DNA of 64,000 bases, taken from positions 53,971,562 through 54,035,561 of the forward strand of contig NC_134367.1 in the NCBI RefSeq assembly GCF_035582795.1, in the 5' to 3' direction. Shown piece after piece: positions 26,267 to 39,135 of the stretch. A program made the translations under genes and the position numbers. The notes under the pieces were generated by a model. That model searched no databases. It was not told where the DNA came from and was given only the letters and a program-made list of their open reading frames with translations. The stretch is from Mycteria americana. Lineage: Eukaryota > Chordata > Aves > Ciconiiformes > Ciconiidae. Every line of letters starts with the position of its first letter. The first letter of the stretch is position 1.

Positions 26267-29200
26267 TCCATTTATCTATCCATCCCTGTGAGTTAGTAAA
26301 TGTTCCTCAAGATGTACTTCTGTGACTTGTGCTTTTCCATTGTTCAAGAGATAAGGTACTAAGGAGGAAGTCCTGACCTTGCTGAAGTCAATGATAAAAG
26401 CTGTTCTCTCCACCGGGGTCACTATTTCACCTGGCTGTTTATTTTGTTTTGTAAAGGTCATCTTTGACAACAGTGTATTGACGCAGTATGTTTTGAGACT
26501 ATCAAAACAGCAACTTTGAGAAAGAGCTGCTTAACTATTGGATAATAACCTTCCCAACTAACGCCCTATGTGGAAAAGTTTTTTACAGAAGTTTTAGCTG
26601 TAGATATATCTCAGTGGAAGTTTCCTGTCAAGCAGAGTGTTCTTAACAAGAAAAGAAAAAAATTACAAAAGAACTGAAGCCTGCAATTTTAGAAAACTGC
26701 ATTCTCCAATTTTTACAGCATGTTCATTTTCACAGGCTAGCAAATGATTTTCTCTTCTTCCCTTGAAGAAAAAGAAAAAAAAGAAAAGACCGTTGTAAGA
26801 CTAGGGGTAATCCCCAGTGGGCTTGACATTTTTCCAGAAGAAATTAAGAGCAGAATTCATCAAACATTAATGTTAAGAAGTCAGAAATTCTGGAATGTTT
26901 GTCCAAAGTCCCAAGACCCTGAGCAAACACTGTCATCCTGCCGGGCTCCAGCCGAAAATCAGAGCCAAAATAAACAGAGGCAGAAACTCCATCTGACTGA
27001 TCCTGTGGAAACAGCTGTAACCACTTAGGTGGAAAACCACCTCAAATTCTTCTCCCAGAAAACACTGATGACATGGGAGATGGCGAGCAGGAAAGCCCTG
27101 TCAGGGTCTCTCTTCAGCTGTGGTCAGGAAAATATTTTCTTTCTCCACAACTGTAAATAGAAGGGTTCAACCCTGGTCACAATAAAATGCAACCACATAA
27201 ATGTTAAATGCCTTCTTTTTTGTGTCCCTTTCTCTTGTCTATTATTTCCTAACATTTGATCTTAAGATCCCTTCCACAAAGGTCCTATCTGCAAGAAAAG
27301 CTCTTCTTCCATAGGAAACCTGTGCTTGTATCCAAAAAGTGTAATATGATGAGGCTCTACTGTTTGTATTGAGATTATGATTTACAAAGTCGTCTGAAAC
27401 ATACTCATTTCTTGATTTGTTAAAATGAAGCCAGCATTCAAACTAAACACCTTCTGTTCAGACTTTTTCTTATTATTCTCTTTAGAGGGCTTTTGTCAAG
27501 TGCTATTTGGCAGAAAAATAGGAAGCATGTTGGAAGAAATAGCAAACATAAACAAAGCTGAAGGAGGAATACCTCCAACTTGGGTTGTCGAAGCTGCACA
27601 TGTCTTCCCTAAGGAATCGGACAGGTAGAGGAAACAGAAAGAGAGGATGAAATGGAAACCATTGCGGGGCTAACAAGAAAGAAAACTGGATAGCTGCCTC
27701 CATGCTTCCTCTTTATGTAAAATAATGCTTGAGCATACTGGATTGTTAAGGTGGAACAGAGAGCACTGCAGGAACACAATCTGCTTTCACATTTTATTCA
27801 TTGCCAAAGGCAACAATTCTGGATTCCTTATTTTTATACGAAGGTAGTGTTTGTTTTCCTGAAATTTTCACTCTGGTCCAGGAATTATATTTAGTTTTAG
27901 CCCACCAGCAATCTTAGCACAAATACATAGATGGTAACACTTTTTTGCTAACATGGAAAACTCATTACCATTTATTGTCCTCTGTGTCTTCCCACATTCA
28001 TCAAGACTGGTATCTACCTGCTTAACTGCCATTCCTTTCAGCTGTTTTCCCTGTACTTCAGTTAAGAGCATCTTATTTTCATTCTTTCTGATATAAGTCA
28101 ATGTACAACAGTGGTGTTGGTTTTCCTGCCAAGCCATATTTTCAGGGAAGAGTTTGCATGCAAGAAGTGGAAGCTGAAGAAACTTATTTGTTTTGATCAG
28201 TATGGATGGATCTGCTAGAGCAACTTCATTTATTTCATGGATTAAACTTTGCAAAACAAATGTTAAGACCAACTGAAATTTTTTTTCCGGCTTGAGCATT
28301 TCCACAGATGAATGAAAAAAAAAGGCAGCAATCATTCCTGCCTGGATGGCACAGTTTAAGAAATGCTGGCACCATCAAAACATTGTGAGTATTTGTGAAG
28401 GCACAGCTATACTGCATATCAAATGAGATTTATAACATTTTGTGTGTGTAAGTCAATGTTTATTCACATATTCTGTATATATACATACTCTGAATTTTAA
28501 CTGAGTGTTTTATAATATGTTAAAAATAAATGGCCTCTTACAAGCTTCTGCAAAATTAAGCAAGAGTTATAACAGGCCTCAAACTTGCAACATTTCCTTA
28601 TTTTTGACAAATCAGACTACACAGCTTATTCCATCATTATTACATAGCATACTTTGAACTATCCTCCTTTCCCCCAAGGGATGCCCCCTACCTCCCCATC
28701 ATTCTTTATGTTCACAGATCCTGATCGTTCTTGCAGTAGATCCCCATACAAAGTAGCTGGGTCTGTTTGCGTGACAACTTGAAGTTGCAATGGGCATATT
28801 TTTGTGTGTATCATTCAAAAAAGAGGCAATGATATGCAACACAGGTACCCTTCAGGGTATCTGCCAATGCAGTAGAGATCCTTCAGGGATGTATCGGCTT
28901 GAAACATTGCTTGAAATCCTCCTTGAGTCTTTGGTAGGAACAACCTAGATTTTGCTCCTTATAGAAGGTATAAACCAAAGAAGTACCCCACAGAATGAAG
29001 GCTGGTATAGATATTTGCTACTTTACAAGCAACCCACTGCAAAACTTTTACATGGGTGCGGCATAACTAAATAGATTCAGGTTTCTGTGTTTTGCAAATG
29101 TCACAGTTAGCACATGCAGGAGGTGTGAGCTGAGAAAAAGCACAGTGGTCAGCAGAGAAACAACTCCTTATTTCCCAGATCTGAAATCATTCCAGTTGGG

Positions 29201-29855
29201 AAGGGATAAATAAGAGCAGAGACAGCATGGTGGTGGAGACAGAAGGGTGGTGGTTTGGAGAAGGAATCCACAGAAACCCTATGACTGACTGACTAATACT
29301 ACCTTGACTGTTGGTGCCAAGATGATGTAAGCTGAAACGACAGAAAGAAGATTCCATTATTATTATATGTATCCTTTTTCCACAGCTGCAGCTGGATGAA
29401 AGCCCAGGAGCCTGGAGAGGCCAACAAAACCCCTTCCTCAGAATAACAACATAACAAGAACATCTGCTGCAGCTATGAAGGTCAGAAAAGTAAGGTCCAT
29501 AGCGGGATGTACCACAGATGACACCTCTCTTTGGACAGACAGGCCACTGGACTCAAATCCAATAACGGCATGTGATCTTTCTTGTGAGCCTCAGAGGAGA
29601 GGAGCAGGTGTGATCTCTCAGTTTCATAACAACTAAGTTGTCTTCAGGCCTCCTCTGCAGGGCGGGGAAGGGTGTGATGGAGGATGACTCTCTGCCTGGA
29701 GCCCTCCCTTTGCTGCTTGTTAAGATTCCCAACAGATACAGTAGCAGATCGCAGCAGCCAGAAGATGAGCATGGGATCGATACAGAAATGCCTAGGAATC
29801 TCTCGCGAGTTGGATTTAGGCAAAGTTGAGCAGCAAAGCTAGCTGCAGCAAATCC

Positions 29856-29875
29856 AGCAAGCAAGCAAGCAAGCA
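29856..29875. repeat. (AGCA)n microsatellite, five copies
   Basis: Five perfect AGCA units in a row, followed by GAGAA. Confidence 0.85.
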
Positions 29876-30584
29876 GAGAAAATAATGGAAGTCTGCTTTA
29901 GTGCTGTTTTTTTGGCACTCCAAGCAAGGCTGCATTCTGAAATGTTGGAGGGGAAAATCTAACTGAAAGGCAACTCTTTCTGTCCACATTGTCATGGGTT
30001 GCAGCTCCCTCTGTGATCCCTCAGCTCTTCTGGTAGTCTGAAACCAGTTCTCCAAGGATCACGGTCCAGTCTAAGTCAATCTGTTCTCTAATAGTTTCTT
30101 TGGCATTCAACACAGCACATGAACATGAAGAGCATCTGTCTAGAGATTAGTATGACTGGAGGAGCAGCTGTGCAGTTCCACTGCCTATATGCTTAATGAC
30201 CTCCTATGAGGGTTCGTGGCTCAAAACAGTAAAGATTTTGGAGTGTGGGCTTTAGAAAAGCCTTAAAAAGAGCTACTAGTGTTGGATAAATAGTGTCACT
30301 TAAATATCTGTTCTCATTTTCAGCAAAAAGTTATTTCAATACTTGTGTCTTTTGAAATTGATTAAACTGACTAATTATAAAAATAGATTCCATTACACCG
30401 AATTGCACAAACCCTTTATTGTTACACATTGTGATCAGATGGGAGCATGAGAATTTCCAACAGAAAAATTATGAGCTATGGTTAATTCCCATTGCCCATG
30501 TGCAGAAAAGGGTTAATTCCCTTTCACCCTTTGCACTTGTCTGATATTCTGAGATGTGCTTCTATTATGTACTCTTGTTGACCA

Positions 30585-30775
30585 GTCCATCAAGGTCTAC
30601 CAGGACCCAGTACTAGGTAATGACTAATCTGGCTGCTTCAGGCAACAAGGTGATTGGTTATCCAGTAAGAAGGTTTTGCCTCTCCTGCTACATATCAGAG
30701 CAGTAACGGCTAAAAATGTTACCATTAATTAATACTGAGCCAGATGGTTGGTCTATATGATATAATCGGAGTTCT
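30585..30775 (+). mobile_element. Old CR1-type LINE, 3' end only
   Basis: The segment shows, in order, motifs of the 3' untranslated end of old amniote CR1 elements: CAGTCCATCAAGGTCTACCA, GGTTTTGCCTCTCCTGCTAC, then ATACTGAGCCAGATGG, TTGGTCTATATGATATAATC and GGAGTTCTCAGG. The last part corresponds to the familiar 'ATACTGGGCTAGATGGACCTTTGGTCTG' end. No ORF2 sequence is seen upstream, so it is a strongly 5'-truncated, diverged copy. Assignment is from remembered consensus. Confidence 0.5.
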
Positions 30776-32113
30776 CAGGCCAGCTTGTGGTAGACTATTG
30801 GCCACATCATGAAAAACAAACAAATAAATCCATAAACACATGGTGATACCATCCTTGTTGGAAACCACGGTGGAGATGCCAAAGGCAAAATAGCTGGGAG
30901 TGCTGAAATATTCTCTCATCGCTGCATAGGAGGATGTAGACAGTCTGTGGAGTTAACATAAGGGTGGTTATGCTTTTCTCTGAACAGAAGATGGATAGAG
31001 AAATATAACCCTGTCAGCTCAATACTGTTCATCAGCATGAAATTTCCTATTAGAAGAAAACAACAAATTAATCTTTAATTTTTGAAACGGCAAGAGCCTT
31101 TTGGTTTTGCCAAGCCACCTGCTCCAGTTCCCTGCTACAAGGACTGAGCTGGTGACACACAGCCCTGAGGGTGAGATCCTAATCATTAAAAACACAGGAT
31201 GTGCCAGGAGACTGTTCAAAAACCTGACTCGTGGTATTCTGTGTATTAACCTCCCCAAGCTGTCCAGAGATTTGTTGATTGGCTTCTGTGATCTACTCAC
31301 CTAGTGTGAGTGGGCGCAATGCCACGGTAGCAGGTGGACTAGGGCATAGATTTACCAGTGGACATGTGGGTTTGTGGAAACTAAGGAGGACTGTCTTCCC
31401 ATGCAGGAGTGTTGATTCATGTTTTGTGAAAAATCTCCACATAGGATAAAGTAGAAGGCACATCACATCACCCCTACTCCTGGTTAAACCTGGAATGATT
31501 CACATCAAAATCTCCAAAACACAGGGGTTTTTAAATTTTCTTTTTGCTCTGTATGACTGTGATCTATAACAGAGCCTTTACTTTTTAATGTACATGAGTG
31601 GTTTTCATTCTTTTTTTTTAATCTGAAGAATTAATTCATTTTTACCTCATTATTCATTTTTTCTTAACATTAGAAGAAAGTGTTAGGCTAAAGGGAGAAA
31701 TGTTAGCTAGAAATAATTTGACCAAATCATATTATCCCCAAAAGTAATTTTTAGTGGGGTTTATTCAAGGTAGAAAGCACCGTTAGGTAGCAAAGTGCCT
31801 AAATTTGTCGCAAGAAGGAGAAGAGAAAGGGAAATCTACTGCCCTTGAACTAAGTTCCTAAATTCAAAGGAGAAAAATGATCTTAGAGGAAGAGCAGTGC
31901 ACTTAGTTTCTGAAGGCCTAGCTTACCAATTGGGAATGATATGGACCCATATGCATTTTGAAATATAGGTGGCCTTGTGGACACCTCATAAATCAGGGCT
32001 GGCTTTATTTCAAAGAAAGAAGTAGCATTACTTTCTGCCATTCTCCTATAACCTTCTAGCTGCGTCGTTTACCCCAGGGCAGAAATCTGTCTTTTAGCTA
32101 TACTTCAATCTCC

Positions 32114-32135
32114 GTGTGTGTGTGTGTGTGTGTGT
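32114..32135. repeat. (GT)11 microsatellite
   Basis: Eleven uninterrupted GT units, followed by ACGTGTGG. Likely length-polymorphic. Confidence 0.95.
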
Positions 32136-35100
32136 ACGTGTGGAGGAGGGAAGATGAAGGCGTATCTTACACACATACTGCAGTTTATGAACCTGTGGAT
32201 GTTAAAAATGAAAGAAGGGGGTACCCCCCAGCCTTCCTGGTGAAGTTGGACCCATGAGCCTTCATAGACACAAGCCATGGAGCAGCCTGTGACCCATGGA
32301 GGATTCGGGCTCCTGCCTCTGCTCTCTACCGCAGTCACGCACTATCCTACAAGTGAACAGGGAAAGGAGCTGGAAACAGCCCTCCCCTCCGGTAGCTGAG
32401 TCCTCTAACTTGTAGGATAGATTTGGTTTCCTTCTTTTCTCAGTTTCCTTCCACATGCACAACTCTTGCATTGCTGGCCGCAGAACAAGTGGGGAGACTG
32501 AATGCCCTGCTAGAATTGCTCAGGGCCTGGTGGTCTAGCTGCTTTCCTGAGCTGCTGGCTCACGGGCACTCATGTCATTAAAGTCCTAGCATGTGATTCC
32601 ACACTTCTGTCCCAGTGCTCCCACCAGATATTGGTTTTGTGAAAGGTTTCTCTCTCTAGTAGGTAGAAACCAGTTTCTGTGTGCTCCTTGGCATGAATGA
32701 ATGCCTAAAGCTAATGACTCAGGAGGCTTTCTGGTGAAGAAAGGAAGTGTTTAAGGAGTTCAAGCACCTAGGGGGTTAGGAGGTCTACAAAGGAGTAGGA
32801 CTGCAAGGGTATAAGGTGGTACCTGGACTGAATCCTTGTCCTCTGCTCCAGATCTCAGCAGAGAAACCTTCAAACAGTTTTTTTTGCAGAGCTGGGTGGA
32901 TAACTGTTATTATTGCTCTTCCCAGGGGGGCTGTGACCTCACCTGCCTATACTTCGAGCTGACTTGTCCTTGAATGAAGGTGCTTGAGGCTCACCTGGGA
33001 TGTAAAGCTGTGATGTGGTGGCATGTTTACGTGTAGGTCATTTGAAGGCATGGTATTTCAGCAATGGAGAAGAATGGATGCTAGAACACAGACAGTCTGC
33101 TTCACATTTCCCACCCATTAAATGATGGCTTCACTTGCCCAAGCCAGCGGTGCTTGTGGCACCACGTAGGTTTCTGAAATGAGCATACAAGGCAACAGAG
33201 GCTGGGTGATATCACAGAAACTCTGCTGTTACATGACCTAATAATGTCCAAGGCAATACCATGACAGTCTGGGCAGAAGCACAGTATTGAGACATTACTA
33301 GTTTGTCGGCTGATCAGACTCTTGTAGTAGCAGAAACTTTTTGCTGGAATTTGACACAACCAGGTTTTGCAGAGGATTACGGTGAACAGAAGCCCACTTT
33401 ATGTTTTACTGACTCTGGCTTTCCTCTCAGGCAAATTTCAGAAGATGCTGGGAGGTTATTTTTTTTTCCTCAGTTTGTGATGTCCTGAAGAGAACTACTT
33501 CTAGCCATCATCCATTTCTCAGGTATTAAGTATCTGGAAAAGAATTACAAAGTTCCACAGGCTTTCTTGCCAGTATAAGGAAGCTGCCATGCTAAATGTG
33601 AAACCGTAGGAGAACTGAAGGTATTGTTAAGTGGCAGAAAGACAATGTCTGTCAAAACTGATTCTCCAAGTGATTAAGGAGTATTTTCCAAGGGGGAACA
33701 TTCCCGTACAGTTAAAGAACATAAACATGAAAACAAAAAATAGCAATTGTCTGTGCAACATCCTTAACATGTGCCTAAGTGTCAGAGGAAACATATGAGA
33801 TCTTGCAGCAGTAAGCAATTGAGTTCTGTTTTTTCCTATTTTTTCCATACAGCATCAGTAGCATTTTAACAGGTCTTTTGAATTGTTACCATCTTTTGTC
33901 TAAAAACACCTGCATCATAGAGGCATTCATTCTTCACACTTACAGGAATGTTTTATTTTTATATAAATTACCACAGATGTGCACACATTTGTGTCCTAAA
34001 ATCTATGTAGTTATGGCAGAGTTGAAACCAGCTGCAAACTCAAATTTTAAAGAATACTGATGTGGGCAAAACCCCATTTCTTGCAAATTGTGTGTATTCA
34101 TTGGCATTGTATCTCTAAATTCTACTGAACTGATATTTTCTCACATCATATCCAGAGATATGTTATTCAAGTCATGTATGTTAAACTAAGGTCCAAAAAT
34201 AATTTTTGTTCCAGGATTATAAACCCTCTAAAAATAGTATTTTAGAATGGAAAGCATGACAGTCCTCATCTATAGCATCACAAATGTGGTGCTGTAATGT
34301 CCCTATCATCTCTTCAAAAGGTATGTCACATAAATATGTCAGAATACTTGTCATGTTGTGAACACTTGCAAGTAGCAATTGGAGCAAATTTGCATAAACA
34401 TAGAGTGAAAAAAACATATGCCTGGAGATCCAAATAGCACAGAAAGGAAAGCAACCAATGATAAGAATAAAATTGCACATACATTCAGGTTGTCTCAATT
34501 TTATTTCTTTCATTTAATTTTCAGAAACTCTGGCTGAGTGAGCCTTGTCTAATTGTGTGCAAATTCTTAGTTGCTCTCCATTATTTTTATGAACAAAAGA
34601 TAAACTAACATTTTCTCTCCCTCTATTTGCAAATCTATAAAGGGGCTCTTAACCCTAATTGTGGATATTGTTCTTATGTAAACAGGAGGTTTTGTTAAGT
34701 ATTTTGATGTCATGGTATAAAGGTCTTCCATAAATGCTGCTCCAGGAATATGTAGGGTCTCCCAATTGCAAACACCCATGTTAGATACCTCAGGCACCTT
34801 CAGATAATAATCTCAAATGGCATTCATGGTGCCTACACTTCAGCAACTGCACTGAGCCCCTTGTGGGTGATTATCTGAAGGCTTGCTCAGTCAGGCAGCA
34901 ATGGATGACCAAGGATACAGGAAGGGCCTGGAGATGAGGACCTTGGCCCAGCAAGGCTCAAAACATCGACAATTTCCAAAGACAGGCTCCAGAGTCGCTT
35001 TTACAAATGACCTGAGCATCTCCACTCCAGCCAGTCTATACATCAGAGCTTCGCTCTGCTGAGCACAGCCTGCCCAGAGGAAAGCTGTGCTGTAGTCATT

Positions 35101-36602
35101 CGGGAACGCGCATGCCCCCATCACACATAATCAAAATTCAGTAGGTGTCTCAATTAAAAATCTGCCCAAATCATTGATCTCTCTGGTAAAAGTCTGAAAG
35201 GTAAGGGGTTATTATGGTCACATTTGAAGAAATATAAAAATAAAAGGAGGAAGAAGAGCAGTAGAGGTAGGATTACAGAGGAACTGAAGAATATGAAGGA
35301 AAATTGCAGCCAAAATCCCAAATAGTTTTGCATAAGCATAACTAGTGTAGACCCTTATGGCTTCTCTGTCACTAATTAAAACCTCTTGGAAAAGGAAAAT
35401 CTATTCACATGTTTTTCTGTACTGTCCAAGCTGACATGTAGCAGTTGGAAACTCTTTTTTTAAAAGCAATTTCTTGTTTCTTCTCAGGATGTATAAAACA
35501 AGAAATATATGGAGAAATAGAGTTTGTGTTGTAAAATCCAATGAGTAGATTAAGAGATTTTCAATTTGGAGAGAAACCGCTTGGGCTTTAAAAAGCTTTG
35601 TTAGTATCTTCCAAATTCACTGCCCCTGCTGCTGACCCTGAGGGAAAAGAGATTTCAAAGACTGCCAAGTGACATAATTTGTGATACGCACTCACTGATA
35701 TTTAAAAATATTTTAACAGATCCAATTACTTGGAATAAAAGGATGCCATTACACTTAGCTGCCTACTTTTAGGACAGCAGAGTGATCTTTCAGTTAGCCC
35801 CATGTTTGGTATTAATCTGGATCATTAAAGGCAGGCTTCTTCCCTCCTCCTCTCCTCCCCCCCAAACCTCCAATTTTGATGCAGAAGGTCACATACAGCG
35901 TGTATATGCGTGTTTACATCATACCAATTTTCTTAGCATCTCAACAATCTGTAGGAAAGAGCTTCCACAAAAGGAAAATACTCTAGGACTGGTGCTGTGA
36001 AACACGAAACTGCAATCTCCATAGGAATATAGGAAGGCAGTGAAAGTTTAGAAAAACTTTCAGATTTTAATTCATGTTAAAGTCAGATGTTTCCAGACCG
36101 GAGACTGCTTTACTGCAGATCAGATTATACCACTAGCCTGCTCCCTTTTATTAATTTAAGCTGTCTCTGGCTGTACTGAATGGAAAAGGCTCCCAGTAGC
36201 CAGCGGTGAGGAGTTAACAGGACGGCCAAGGAGAGCTCACATGCCTCAGCAGTTTTATTCAAAAATTCCATTTAAAAAAGGATAAGTTTTACAGGGCAAT
36301 ATAAACTCAGCTTTCTCTTATGTAAGACCCACATTAACCTCCATCTATACAGGTGCAGCCTACCTCACCTGAATTTTTTTCATACAAAAGTTTAGTTAAA
36401 ACACTCTCATTTAAAAAAGAACATAAATCAGGAAGAAATTAATCCCTAATTCCATCCAGTTCATTTTGTCCTGTATCCTTTCCCATTCTGCATGTTCTAG
36501 GTGCAGCACTAAGGACCTCACAAGGGCGAGAGGGAAGAAATGAAGATTAATTCCTTGGTTCTTTTATGTTTTGATTTAGAGAAAGCTGTTTTCTGAAATT
36601 CT

Positions 36603-36658
36603 ATACATACATACATACATACACGCACGTGCACACACATACACACACACACATGTAT
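36603..36658. repeat. Compound ATAC / CA microsatellite
   Basis: About five ATAC units lead into CACGCACGTGCACACACATA and an (AC)n run ending ATGTATAT. Confidence 0.9.
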
Positions 36659-38599
36659 ATGTTCTGAGATCAAAATTTTTTTTCCAAATCACTTCTTTGC
36701 CTTGCAATTTAATATCAAGCAGATTTGAAATTGAGACTACTGTAATGGAGCATAAATGATGGAGAGAGAATTATGCTATTATCTGTTGCATGCCACTCAA
36801 GAGCTTTAAGCAAAAGTATACATTTTTGAACAGGGTTGTACCACATACTCTCATATTTCTCTGACCAGTTACTAGGGCCAGTTTGTTATTTTTGAAAGGA
36901 AAACACTACTTCAATTACGTCAGGTTAGAAATACAAGAATAGTTATAAAGAACTAGAGAAACAGATTAAAATAAAGTTTTAGTGGTAAAGGAAAATTTTC
37001 ATATTTTGATAAATGTTATGAAAGGGAAAGATAATAAAATAAATGAGTTTTATTTAAGTTTTTACTCAATTTCAGTTGCCTGGATTTACTCTTAAGACAT
37101 TTTTTTGTACATAGAGAATAATTTATCACAGGCTATTTTATGAAAAAATATGTGTAACTAGAATATAATAAATAGAATTAGGACTGCTGCAGTGAGTTTT
37201 AGTATCCAAACCCAATGAGACTGAAGTTGCGTGGTGGTCCCAAACTTGCTGCTGATATTTCATAGTAGTAAATCCAGGTTTGTTTGGTAGTCCTAACAAA
37301 CCAAGCACTGTAAAGGGATATGGTAAAAAACATGCTATATAAAGAGTTCGCAGTCTGGAAGGCATAGATCAGGTATTTACTCTGATTTGTAATGGGACTT
37401 CTACCCAGAACCTCACAGCTGAGTCTTAAGTTTTACATACTGCCTTTTGGATTGGACTGGCCCTCACCAAATATAGCATGTGAGTACAACATTCAGCATG
37501 AAAATAAGAGCGACACAAAATCAGACCTGGCATCCAGTCTAGGCTTTATCCTGTTCAACTGCTAATGGGCATCATTTGCCAAAAGTTGGACCAAATTTTA
37601 TTTTTAAATCTGGGCACAAGCTCAACACTGGCAATTGTTTATGCAAAGTGCCAGGGCAGAAATTGATCCTTAGTGCCTTAAATCACTGTTTGCTTTCAGA
37701 ATGATATAATTCTTTGTCCACAGATTGCATGACAATAAATTCATAACCTCAGTGCCATTATTTCATCCAAATAGAAGAGGTTTTGGAAACAACTGAGGAA
37801 AAAATGTAGGCCTGTGATGTCTGTGGTTATTTCAGATCCACTGGGTTTCAGACTCATGCACATTTCTTCTGATGTTGTAGCACTGCCTATGAATAAGAGG
37901 ATGGATGGTTTTGACCGTGTTTTTAGATACAGCAAAATGGAAAGAAATTTATGTTCTTTGTCTTACTTTTTTACTGGTTTCCTCTTTTTCCAATAATTTT
38001 TCAGGGACAATATATGGGACTAACCGGACTGAGCAGAGAAACAGCTGCTAAAACACTGTAATATTATTGGCCAGTTGTATATACAGTACTTATAAAGTTA
38101 AATGGATTTCTTCTTGGCATTTTATCCTCCTATACCTCAGCTCATCCCAATTAGGAACTGTGATTTATTTCATATTTTTCACATAAATCATTTTGCAACT
38201 TCTGTGAAATGAACTACTACAAAGAGGTACAGGAATGTGACAGGGAAAAAGCATTTGGGTTTTGTGTCATCTGTAGTATCTACACAATTTATGAGTCTCA
38301 TCGCCTGAGTACTTTAGTACCTATGAGTGATGTCATTAAAGGCTTTATAACAAGGACATATAATAGTATACCCTTGATTTTCCAGTTCATAATGTTGTAC
38401 TAGTTGGTTAAGCATTAGGAAGCCCTTTATCCTGCATTTTTGTGGAATGTAACAAGTTGAGATTTCTTTTTATTGGAAAGGTTTTCTTCAGTGAAACAGC
38501 CTGTGCCCGCAGTCCCTCTGTGGGAGAGCCTTGTGAGGGCACGGAGCGGGTGGCTGTGGAGCTCACCTTTCTCCCAGCATTTCTGGGGACTTGCCTTAG

Positions 38600-39135
38600 A
38601 GAGCCAAACTGGCATCTCCAAGGGGAGGCCTAAGCCTACTAACCACACCTGTGGGAGCGAAACGGCACCCAGAGTAAAGGAGGACATAGTTAAGGAGCGG
38701 AAAAAAGACGAATGTCATATCTATCTGCTGGAAACAGGATCCAGGGAACTGCGGGGTGATCAGCAACTCAGTCCTTGGGAAGATTATGAAGCAAATCCTC
38801 CTTGAAGACATTTCCAGGCATGGGAATGACACATGCAGGAGGTGACTGGGAACAGTCAGCATGGATTTACCAAGGGCAAGTCATGCCTGACCAAGCTGGT
38901 GACACGAGTGGCTGTGTAGACAAGGGGAAAGCAGTGACATAATAAAAAAACCACCAAAGTCACTGTGAAGGTGTCTGCACTGGAACATGTTTCCCAGAGA
39001 GGCAGTGGAGTCTCTCCTCTGGAGACAAAACTCAGATGGATGCAACCATGAGCAACTTGCTCTAAGTGGCCCTGCCTTGAGCATGGGGTTGGTCTAGAGA
39101 CATTCAGAGGACTACATGTTTCTGTGATTCTATGA
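38600..39135 (+). mobile_element. CR1 LINE fragment, internally deleted
   Basis: A partial CR1 (chicken repeat 1) LINE on the plus strand. The 38700-38940 part is reverse-transcriptase coding sequence of ORF2. It reads GGATCCAGGGAAC (the conserved Asp-Pro-Gly-Asn), then a Gly-Lys-Ile-Met-Lys-Gln-Ile-Leu-Leu-Glu run, then GTCAGCATGGATTTACCAAG (Gln-His-Gly-Phe-Thr-Lys in CR1). From about 38960 it jumps to the element's 3' end: TTTCCCAGAGAGGCAGTGGA, GTGGCCCTGCCTTGAGCATG, GGGTTGGTCTAGA, ending TCTGTGATTCTATGA at 39135. The rest of ORF2 is missing and the frame is broken. The GC-rich DNA from about 38495 may be its 5' continuation, so the left edge is uncertain. It cannot be autonomous. Open frames on either strand here are relics or antisense. 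Confidence 0.85.

Larger units (their letters stand above)
19886..30584. other. Unique non-coding DNA
   Basis: No gene is supported in 10.7 kb. Notable patches are purine-rich DNA at about 21160-21300, a TA-rich block at 22627-22707 ending in a small hairpin, a T-run at 25730-25742, a 10-bp tandem repeat at 26231-26266, a possible old repeat near 26370-26445 and an AGCA microsatellite at 29856-29875. The longest open frame of the window (155 codons, 27868-28335, minus) has no recognisable domain or signal and is treated as a chance frame. Confidence 0.6.
30776..38599. other. Unique non-coding DNA
   Basis: No gene is supported in 7.8 kb. It contains a (GT)11 microsatellite at 32114-32135 and an ATAC/CA compound microsatellite at 36603-36658. 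Open frames are 98 codons or fewer without recognisable domains. Confidence 0.65.
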
